Assembly: GCA_009663005.1 (NCBI GenBank)
Contig: VIGQ01000059.1
Location: 47,501-57,500, forward strand
DNA: 10,000 bases
Direction: 5' to 3'
From: Actinidia chinensis
Lineage: Eukaryota; Streptophyta; Magnoliopsida; Ericales; Actinidiaceae
Part shown: piece by piece, positions 1-7,492 of the stretch
How the letters are laid out: every line of letters starts with the position of its first letter
Position numbering within the stretch: position 1 is the stretch's first letter
The notes under the pieces: generated by a model
Database searches by the model: none
The model's input: only the letters and a program-made list of their open reading frames with translations
Told to the model about the DNA's origin: nothing
Made by a program: the position numbers and the translations under genes

Positions 1-1345
1 AATCTAAATGCTAATATTTTTGTTAATAGAGACCTAAGTACTTCATCTCCATTCTCCGGGAGAAAATGGCTAGGTTGGATGACCATGAATTTTGGGAGAT
101 TAAACATGTGATTTGTGGCATCAGTGTGCTTCTTGTTTTGTTTCTATTCTTACTCAAATCGTAATTCTTCTTAGACTCAGTTGGGCCAAATTTAGGTGAA
201 TCTCTTTAGTTGTATGATTTTTGAATTTTTTCACCATTTGATCAAAAGTTTATATTTTTTCGGTTCTTCTTGAAACAGGAATATGAAACTAAAAAATTTT
301 GTTCGAAACTTTAAATAAAAAAATTTAGCTATTTATCAAGTAAAAATATATTTTTTTGTGCTTGCGTAAATTTTTTCCAATAAATAAATTTTTTATATAT
401 TTTTAGTTGACTTCTCTCGAAAAAGGAACCGAAAACTAGATTAGAGTTAAAGCTGACTAGTGGATAAGAATACTTAAATTCAATTCTTCTATTTGCAGTT
501 TTCCAATTCCTTATCATTCCATACCAATTTTGATGAAAAATGTATCAAATTCTAATAAGATAGAAACCATATTCAATACGAAAAAACAGAGAGAATGAAA
601 AATGGTTTATAACCAGAAATCAAGCGCTGTTGTGGTAGACCTACACTGCCCAATCTAAGTCAAGAAACGTCATTGATTTCAACTTGGATTTAGACTGAAA
701 CCACCGCGTATTATGTATTAAGATTCCGCTTTGTAAACCTATCGAAAACGAGTTTGTTTTATCTATGGACATGTACGTGTGACTCATTGAGGGCCAAAAG
801 CAAGAATGGCACTCAAAATATTCTTCGTTAAACCGTTATATTAGTTGAGTTACACGATACCTGTTTCGAGTCCATATTGCTAGATAAGCTATTGGAGCAG
901 CGGTTGACAAGGTTGGTTGTGCAACACAGTCGAGTCAAAGATATTAAGTATATATTCAAAATACTTGGGTTGGACGTTCATAAAATCCTACAATGCATTG
1001 GCCCTATGTTTTGGAGTTCAGGGGATTAGGCATTTTTTTGCCTTAGGAATTATTTAGATTTCTGATCTTTTATTAAATAATGTCGACATAAATGAAATGT
1101 TGGAATGAAATTTATTAGGGTTTTACTTGTCTATGTTCGTTTCATCATGTTTGAATTAGGTTCAAGTTAAAACTCCTAGGTTATGTTCACAATTCACTAA
1201 AACGCAGACATATTGGTTATTTGCTTAATTGAAACATGACAACCGAAGCTAAACGTATAGCTTATAACAAGAGAGAAGACTTAAAAACATGAAATGTAAC
1301 ATCAGGCAGATTCCTTATAAAGTAGACTGAAACTTCGACTAATCG
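1..1345. other. AT-rich intergenic DNA, no gene seen
   Basis: No reading frame here has the length, codon bias or recognisable motifs of a gene. The longest open stretch (329-517, minus strand) encodes a low-complexity, Lys/Phe/Tyr-rich peptide typical of translated AT-rich DNA. A 10-bp inverted repeat (TTTTCGGTTC at 257-266 with its complement at 426-435) surrounds AT-rich sequence and could be the relic of a small foldback element, but no target duplication was found. No tRNA or other RNA gene was recognised. Confidence 0.6.
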
Positions 1346-1359
1346 GAATTAGCATGGAA

Positions 1360-1740
1360 ACGCTATTACGGGTGGTGGAAACCATGCAAACACCCTCTTG
1401 TGCCAAGTCACCCTGCAAAGACCACCGGTATTCAGCTCAGGACTCTGTCGAGTTTCATTCTGCGGCATGTTCGGGCAGCCATTTTTGGGTCTAACTGGGT
1501 AGTGAAGGGGCACTGGACGAAGCTCCTCCGTCTCTTTTCCTTCCTCTCCGTGGGATCTCTCTTTCTTCCTCGTCCAACACAGCCTAAAAACCACCTTGAT
1601 TTCAATTTGTGTGAGCTCTGAGAGGCAGGATCATAACCAGATCTGTTGTCACAAAGATTGAATGGTGACACTTTCTCATGCAGTGGTTAATTCCCATCAT
1701 TGTCGTGTGTTTTACAGAGAGAGAAGGGGGAGGCATAGGC
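1360..1740. other. GC-richer island of unknown nature
   Basis: This stretch is visibly richer in G+C than the DNA on both sides. It contains a pyrimidine-rich block on the plus strand (about 1521-1580) and open frames on both strands for 70-80 codons, as expected of any GC-richer segment. On the minus strand an acceptor-like TTTGCAG occurs at 1416-1422 and a CT-rich patch near 1715-1730 resembles a plant leader, so a decayed gene or a noncoding transcript running leftward is possible. None of the translations resembles a family I know. An organellar DNA insertion or an exapted transposon fragment are alternatives. I assign no function. Confidence 0.35.
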
Positions 1741-2624
1741 GCGATCCACCCCAAATTTATTTATTTATTTTGAATTTTTTTTATTATATTAGTACTAAAT
1801 TTTATTATAAGAAGATACCGTTTATAAGAATTCGCACTCCAGGTTATAGCGGTTCGCTCTTTGTCATGTTATGTACAATAGGGATGATAAACAAACAAAG
1901 TCGTTCGAGTTAGCTGCGGCTCAAACTAATTAAATATCATTTGAGATTGATTATTACTTAAACAAACCGAATCTTAAATATGTTTTGTAAAGTTTATTCT
2001 CAATAAGCTTAGTAATGTGTAAAAAATTTAAGTCATTCGAGCTAAATCACCGATCGGCACTTTAAGGTGATGACCTTGGCATCGTGGTTGACCTCAAACA
2101 TTTTCTCGTTGTGTTGGGTTTCACCAACACAAGCAAACTTGGCCCGTCCAATTATGGCATAATCACAAATTGATAGGAAGAAATATATCAAATGAGGTGC
2201 AGCCACCATAATTTCGACATTATTTTTAGCCACAGGATGGCTAATCCGCCCATCGTATGGCAAGGAGAGAGAAACTACGAGGGCCCACTTTTGATTACAT
2301 TTGGGCTAGTGCCTACCACAGGATTGCGGGGCTTGGCTCGTCGGGCCAATTTGTAATTTAAATAAAAAAAAAATACCATACCAATTGAAGAAATCACAAC
2401 TCTCAATTAGATTTAAAAAAAAAAATTTTATATTGATTTCAGTGATTTTTTACTACTTTTGTTTAAGATTTTTTTATTTTTTCGGTCATTGATTAGATGA
2501 TAAAAAATAAAAAGGATTTTTAAAAAGGATATGTGAAATGTGATTAAAAAAATTACTTGATACTCGCTCTTGTCGCTTTTGTGATTTTTTAAAAAAAAAA
2601 ATGTCCGCTTTTGTTTGATAGATA
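1741..2624. other. AT-rich intergenic DNA with degenerate repeat-like patch
   Basis: No gene is supportable. The interval opens with tandem TTTA units (about 1757-1770). From about 1880 to 2045 there are phrases such as GTTCGAGTTAGCT and ATTCGAGCTAAAT separated by AT-rich spacers, resembling worn copies of a dispersed dicot repeat that uses TCGAG/GAGCTC phrases; this is recall, not a search result. The minus-strand open frame at 2042-2263 has no recognisable domain. Bases 2360-2620 are dominated by A and T runs next to the MITE insertion site. Confidence 0.45.
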
Positions 2625-2627
2625 TAA
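2625..2627. repeat. Left target site duplication (TAA) of the MITE
   Basis: TAA immediately precedes the left terminal inverted repeat and is matched by TAA at 3077-3079 after the right one. Three bases alone are weak evidence, but the position exactly at both inverted-repeat ends supports them. Confidence 0.65.
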
Positions 2628-3076
2628 CGGGGGTTTGGCTGGAGGATATGGGAGGGCGGATAAGTTTAAAGGGGAGATAAATTTTAGAGAAGGATAACTT
2701 TGAAGGAGGGATAACTTTTAACTTGTTGGATACTTTTTAGAATGGGTGGTAAGGGTGGTGTAAAGAAAGAAAATATAGAGGATAAACAAAAATAGAAAAT
2801 ATTAGATATTAAAAAAATATATGTTAGTCTAATATATAGATATAAATAAAAATATTATTTGTTTCTCGTTATATATTTTTTTTCTTATCCCTCACCCCTT
2901 ATCCCCCCGGATAACTTTTAGTTAGGGTCTGGCCCACCCAAAAATTATTCCGACCTCTATCCACTGCTGGGCGGAAAAATGATCGGGGGGCATAAATTAT
3001 CCGTCTCCTTATCAGCCAGCTAAAGACAGGGGGAAAAAATTATCCCCCCTTCCTAATCCACCAGCCAAACAGCCCC
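2628..3076. mobile_element. PIF/Harbinger (Tourist-like) MITE, non-autonomous
   Basis: The 449-bp element is bounded by imperfect terminal inverted repeats. The left end reads CGGGGGTTTGGCTGG and the reverse complement of the right end reads GGGGCTGTTTGGCTGG. The similarity continues inward for about 40 bases, with GGA-TA--GG and GGATAA blocks on the left and matching TTATCC blocks on the right. The trinucleotide TAA lies directly outside both ends (2625-2627 and 3077-3079), matching the TWA target duplication of PIF/Harbinger elements. There is no transposase frame, so mobility would depend on a transposase supplied elsewhere. The centre (about 2760-2880) is very AT-rich and both arms are G/C-skewed, as expected of a foldback. 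The TIR-TSD combination makes this call fairly safe; the exact subfamily is unknown. Confidence 0.8.
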
Positions 3077-3079
3077 TAA
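3077..3079. repeat. Right target site duplication (TAA) of the MITE
   Basis: This TAA directly follows the right terminal inverted repeat and pairs with the copy at 2625-2627. Confidence 0.65.
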
Positions 3080-3110
3080 GAGTTAATACTCGATCTTCAA
3101 TATTGTTGTT

Positions 3111-3141
3111 CTATTATTTTTTAGGAGGTCCAAAATAATAG
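3111..3141. repeat. AT-rich hairpin, 10-bp perfect stem
   Basis: CTATTATTTT and AAAATAATAG are perfect reverse complements separated by 11 bases (TTAGGAGGTCC). There is no adjacent gene for which it could act as a terminator, so it is recorded as structure only. Confidence 0.5.
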
Positions 3142-4657
3142 TCAAGTTAATAAATAAAAGTACGATTTTTTTTTCTTTGACCCTGTCTTTCTATAATATT
3201 TAAACAAAGCCGGCAAAGTCAAAAAACAGGAATTATGGGGGTAAAAATGAGAAAGTCAATTTAAATTAGAATATAATAATTATGTTTTCTTAAAAATTTA
3301 AATTTTCGAAAAAGGACCAATAATATGGGGAGGCGTATTATTTTATTCCTTGATCTGACTTACTCGGCCCAACTCCACTCATTCTCGACTTATTAAAGTC
3401 TGATCAAATTCTGATCACTAGATGGGCCTAAGTAAGTTGTATACTTTGGGCCTAAGCTTTCTAGCAGATCAGATAGTTCCGTATAGTTTCTGCGGTAAGC
3501 TCAAGTTTTTTTTAGGATTATTGAAAATTTGTCCGACCATTAAGTTCAGGTCTTCAATTAATTCTGAATACAATTAAACTTTGCACGGATAATAAAAGGT
3601 TTGGAAAGTCCCCAATAACGTCATAATAGAGTTTTTAAGGCGAGTGAGGGGCCATGGAAACAAATAGCAGCACACATTTCAAGTCGCTGGGCCATATGGG
3701 GTGCCCATGACCCACCCGCCCAGTGAGCCCATCAAATGATTGTAATAGTAACCCAAAATGATGTCTAATGTTCACGATTCCGTACGTTAGGGTCCAGTGT
3801 CGTTACCCTGTCCTCCCTAACTAATACAAGATAAAACACTCGACAACGTGGGCCCACTTTGAAGGTAATATTGAAACTGTTTTTATAGCCACACGATCGA
3901 CTGATCCAAAGAATGTGACCGTACCTAAATTATTTGATCTAATGTCACAAGTTTTCGAGTTTAGTGCCATTTTTTATATGTTTGTAAACCAGTTTTGACA
4001 CCATTTACACAAAAATCGAATTAACCACAACACAATAGCATTTAAAACTATTAAGGGGTGGTAGCTAAGAATTTTATAGAGATCATGTTTACGATAACTT
4101 GATTTTGTGATTTTTTCCAAAATAACTAATTTATTTATGGCGGTTTAGGTTAGTTAATAAGTTGGGATGATTGAGTTTTGTTAACAAAAACCAAGATGTT
4201 CTGTTTAGCCAAAAAAACCTATTTTTAACTACCCTAAACAACACGAGTGAATTTTTGTCCAACGTTGCTCGTTTAATCAAAAATATTAAAAATTTAATTT
4301 TTTAATATAACCAAACAGGGTCTGAGCAAGGTCATTGAGTAAAAATTAAATAATATAAACAAATAACTTCTTTCTATACATCAAATAATTTCTCCAATCA
4401 TTATAACAATTTCTCTAATAAATTTTAAATCTTGTTATATCGAAATTTGTTCCATAAATATAATCTTTTAGTAGTTTCAAGGATTTTTAGCATGTTCAAA
4501 ATGTATTAAATTCGTATTTTATCAAAAATATCCAGTATACATATTGGTGATAATGGTGATTAATTGTCAAGTTTTTCAGAAACACTCTGAGTGAGGGCAT
4601 AATATCACAGTTTCTTGTTTTGATGTCAGGCAAAATATGTTAGGCCAAAAAACGAAT

Positions 4658-4662
4658 AAAAC
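4658..4662. repeat. Possible left target duplication of the solo LTR (AAAAC)
   Basis: Five bases directly outside the LTR edge match four of five bases at 6715-6719 (AAAAA). Both are A-rich, so chance agreement cannot be excluded. Confidence 0.4.
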
Positions 4663-5803
4663 TGTCACACACCAACCTAACTTAACATAATTAAATGAAT
4701 ATTTAGGCAGGATGTGATCGCAACAGGCACCATGCCTGCGAACGACTCCTGTTTTTCAATACATAATCACATGCATGAACAATAACAATAATTATAACCC
4801 TGAGAATTTAAAACCAAAAGGTATAAAATAAAAACCATAATATACATGCATTTGTTCACCAACCACCACCACAAGGTAAACATAAATACAAGTTCACCTG
4901 CATGAATATAACAAACTCTCTGGACAATATGTACATAACTGACTAACAAACAAGTTATGCAAAGGCGAGAACTATCCCAGCCTGCCATTAACAAAAACCC
5001 TGACCAGGAAAGTCTCCCCGTTTAGGATCATGACCACAGTGAACAGACAGCTAGTAGTATCACCTAACCTGTCAAAAGAGTCGGTGTGGGTGTGAGCTAA
5101 TAATCAACCTACTCACAATAGATAATCGAATTCATAAAGAAGTGATAATAATAAACATCACCAAAATCCCGAACTAGAGTGCAATAATGCAGACATGCAT
5201 ACCCACATGGGTACGCGCAAGTTTAGATAACGTTGGCCCCAAATATCGACGGGCTCGTATAAAGGGAATGCCCCTATGGTCACATCCCTAGTAGCAAAGT
5301 CCCTCATGACTAAGCCTTCCTCCCAGTGACAATCAAACACACAAGATAAATGATATGCATTGCCACATCACCTCATAGTATAATTATCATCACCAATCGT
5401 ATAAAATACACGAAAATTCAATATGAATAGATATCATGTATTTTATTTTCCCACCTGTCACCGACCAATTAATTCACACCGACGTTGCTTCGAAGGCCCC
5501 TCTCCTTCCTTAGCTCCTGTTAATCACCATTTATCAGTACACAAGTACGATGTATATAATTCAAATCTATAAATATATATTCGATCCGATAGATTCTCAC
5601 TAAATGGTAGTAATTACATTCCCGTAAAATTTTAAGGCGATTGGACAAGTTTTCACCGTCGATTGTCGCCATATACGTTTTCCTAAACTCTACCGATCCC
5701 TACTTGTGTCCCACATAATTATAACAGGCAATTAAGTTAAACAGACCCTACCATTGGAATTCAGAACACTGAAAAACATAGAAATCGACTATTCAGAACG
5801 ATC

Positions 5804-5825
5804 GGGGGGGGGTTTGGGGCCCCCC
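5804..5825. repeat. G-run / C-run hairpin-prone element
   Basis: Nine G (5804-5812), TTT, four G (5816-5819) and six C (5820-5825) follow in order. The C run can pair with the first G run across a 7-base loop or with the adjacent four G as the palindrome GGGGCCCC. It lies within the solo LTR. Confidence 0.55.
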
Positions 5826-5970
5826 ACAACTCTCCGATTGACCAATTTACAAACTAGGTACACGATAGGTCTCATCGGCGCGCCCACACTGGATAATTTC
5901 CAGTCCTGACAGCCATTGAACATTTCAATTTCAGAATAGCTTTGACCTGCTCTGTTTTCTATTTCAAATC

Positions 5971-6010
5971 TACATACGTGTGTGTATGCGCGTGTGTATA
6001 TATATATATA
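5971..6010. repeat. 40-bp perfectly alternating pyrimidine-purine tract
   Basis: Every base from 5971 to 6010 alternates pyrimidine and purine, passing from TACATACG through TG and CG steps into a (TA)n run. A 14-base T run (6018-6031) follows closely. The TG/CG part is of the kind that can adopt Z-DNA and the TA part can unwind or extrude as a cruciform. It lies inside the solo LTR and probably arose by slippage. Confidence 0.7.
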
Positions 6011-6317
6011 ACCTTAGTTTTTTTTTTTTTTAAAACAATAATAAAGAAATTTCAAAACCCCAAAGCCAAAATATCTAAGATTAAGCGGACATTCATAAAA
6101 CAATCCTACACCTAGAGAAAAAAATATTAGCTTCTTGAGAGTCATTCAACAACAATGGCTCCAACAGTATGTATATGCTAACAAATTCGAAACACAAAGC
6201 CCAAATATTGAAATTGAAACTTAAATTCATAATCACAATAACTAATATAACATCTTACCAAGAATTTACACTTCTTGTTCCAGATTAAGTCTAATTCTCC
6301 CTCACTCAAGATCTCCT

Positions 6318-6414
6318 CCCCTTTTTCTCTGGTTTTTCCTTCCTTCTCTCTTCTTTCTTTCTCTCGGTCTTCTCTCCTTTCCCTTTCCTCTTTCTTTTTT
6401 TTTTTTTTTTCTTT
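6318..6414. repeat. Polypyrimidine (plus) / polypurine (minus) tract in the LTR
   Basis: For nearly 100 bases the plus strand is almost purely C and T, ending in 16 consecutive T (6395-6410). In LTR orientation this is a purine-rich RNA leader downstream of the TATA box. Such tracts are common in plant retroelement leaders and can form triplex DNA. The plus-strand open frame across it (6275-6475) is low-complexity Ser/Leu/Phe and not a gene. Confidence 0.6.
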
Positions 6415-6601
6415 AACGCAATTAGATACAATGGCAGAAACTTTTTTATTAAATTTACACCTTTTTTTCCTCTAATTTTGATGTCTCTTTATTATTTCAC
6501 AAGTCTTTAAGGTCTTTCGATTTAACCCCAACTAAGTTAAATATTCATACTTTGTACCCATAACTTTAATGATTAACATTTTACTCCCAGCACATACACT
6601 C

Positions 6602-6630
6602 CTATATATATAACGCACGTGCTTCACGTC
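6602..6630 (-). promoter_or_regulatory. Promoter core of the solo LTR: TATA box plus ACGT boxes
   Basis: On the minus strand, TATATATATA (6603-6612) lies about 100 bases inside the LTR start, as expected of the U3 promoter of a plant retrotransposon. Two bases upstream of it is the palindrome GCACGTGC (6615-6622), a G-box type site, and slightly further upstream TGACGTGAA (ACGT core 6626-6629), a bZIP-type site. ACGT-core sites bind bZIP and bHLH factors in plants, which suggests light-, ABA- or stress-linked transcription. Transcription would run leftward into the purine-rich leader. Activity today is unknown. Confidence 0.5.
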
Positions 6631-6714
6631 AATAAATTACATTAATTAACAGAATTACTATATAATTATGCATGGAATGAAACTAATTATGAAATTAGGA
6701 TTTAGGGTCTCACA

Positions 6715-6719
6715 AAAAA
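6715..6719. repeat. Possible right target duplication of the solo LTR (AAAAA)
   Basis: This is the partner of 4658-4662, with one mismatch. It also belongs to the Copia-like LTR sequence into which the solo LTR seems to have inserted. Confidence 0.4.
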
Positions 6720-6914
6720 TACGTAAAATAAAATCACATTCAATATACATGATTCGACAAATGTGCCTACGGCCATGGGAGAGAGAAAAATAATGCACTA
6801 TAAAAAAAAAAAGATTGAAAGGAGGATGAGTCTCTCGGAACTCTCTCTACTCTACTTCTCACTATACTCTTTCTCCTTCTCAACCTCAGCATCTCATCTC
6901 ACAAATCTACCATT

Positions 6915-6925
6915 CTTTTTATAGA
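6915..6925 (-). promoter_or_regulatory. TATA box of the Copia-like LTR
   Basis: TCTATAAAAAG on the minus strand is a good plant TATA consensus and stands just upstream of a purine-rich leader, where a retroelement transcription start would be expected. A plus-strand TATA-like CTATAAAAAA (6799-6808) before the CT-rich strand is a competing reading. Confidence 0.45.
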
Positions 6926-6940
6926 CCAAGGGAATGAGGT

Positions 6941-7461
6941 GATAGATTTTCGAACAGCACACTTGATTGTTATTCTAGTTGGGAAAATATATATTGACTA
7001 AAAGACTAAATGAAGAGTCAAAAATAACTTAAGAGTTCTAATCTCACGTGGACACTCCCTTTGAGCTAATTAGATATAGACCTGTCCATAAAAAAAATAA
7101 TTTCAAAAAGTTATTTAAAAATCGTTTCTAGACTTATATTTGATGTTTTGAAAATTCCACTTAAAAGAATTGACAAGCATCGGCATATTTTCATAATGCA
7201 TGCTATGCCCAAGATTATGCTTCTGGTATTACTTGAGGGCCTGATTTGATGCATCATGTTGAGTAGTTAGGAGGCCCAAACTTGTACAGAAGAACACGTA
7301 CTCAAAAGTCTCAAACGGTGCTTCACGGGTCGTACCCGGTACACCACTGAAAACAAGACGATCCATATAGGATATGGTTGTGATCGTGGAGTTCATGGAA
7401 CCGAGTTTTATTTTCTTTCATGGAAGGGACCCAGTTTGATTTGTTTTTTTTTTTTTTTTTC

Positions 7462-7492
<31 letters not shown>

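Larger units (their letters stand above)
3080..4662. other. Intergenic DNA, no gene seen
   Basis: No coding region or RNA gene is supportable. Small structures visible are a 10-bp-stem AT-rich hairpin (CTATTATTTT at 3111-3120 with its complement at 3132-3141), a direct repeat TGGGCCTAAG (3423-3432 and 3447-3456), and a 14-bp palindrome TTTTGTTAACAAAA at 4176-4189. CCAAACAGGG at 4311-4320 resembles the terminus of a Harbinger-like element, but only a poor partner (TTCTGTTTAGCC near 4199) was found on the other side. Confidence 0.5.
4663..6714 (-). mobile_element. Solo LTR of a Ty3/Gypsy retrotransposon, Tekay/Del-like
   Basis: Read on the minus strand this 2052-bp segment starts TGTGAGACCCTAAATCC and ends GGTTGGTGTGTGACA. 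The 5'-TG...CA-3' ends and the TGTGAGACCC start are those I associate with dicot chromovirus LTRs of the Tekay/Del group. Internal phrases around 5158-5340 (minus) and the segment near 4700-4745 also match my memory of such LTRs. Just outside the 3' end (minus direction, below 4663) there is no methionine-tRNA primer-binding sequence, and outside the 5' end (above 6714) there is no polypurine tract. The internal region is therefore missing, and recombination between two LTRs would leave this product. The flanking five bases are AAAAC (4658-4662) and AAAAA (6715-6719), a possible target duplication with one mismatch. Several minus-strand open frames inside (4767-4994, 5158-5340) are LTR sequence, not genes. 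Confidence 0.72.
6715..6940 (-). mobile_element. Partial Ty1/Copia-like LTR (R-U5 part), interrupted by the solo LTR
   Basis: On the minus strand this reads as the downstream half of a Copia LTR: a TATA box TCTATAAAAAG (6915-6925), a purine-rich leader (about 6828-6905), then ATGGCCGTAGGCACATTTG and CGAATCATGTA (6746-6778). That last part resembles the TGGACGTAGGCA...TTGCCGAACCACGTA motif I recall from many plant Copia LTRs. It runs directly into the 5' end of the Gypsy solo LTR at 6714, so the Gypsy element probably inserted into it; its remaining U5 end would then lie below 4663 (GGCCTAACA on the minus strand, 4636-4644, is a candidate LTR end). The upstream U3 boundary above 6940 could not be placed. 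The motif is recalled from memory, so the family call is moderate. Confidence 0.5.

Noticed and set aside
1349..1913. Open frames on both strands across the GC-richer island as genes
   Set aside because: One starts only at GTG, they overlap each other in several frames, and none shows a known motif; the region is kept as an unexplained island.
2042..2263. 73-codon minus-strand frame as a gene
   Set aside because: No domain, no start context or promoter, and its length is within chance for this composition.
4767..5340. Minus-strand open frames (4767-4994 and 5158-5340) as small protein genes
   Set aside because: They lie inside the solo LTR, have no domain, and match phrases I recall as noncoding LTR sequence.
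6275..6475. Plus-strand Ser/Leu/Phe-rich frame
   Set aside because: It is a translation of a polypyrimidine tract antisense to the LTR leader.
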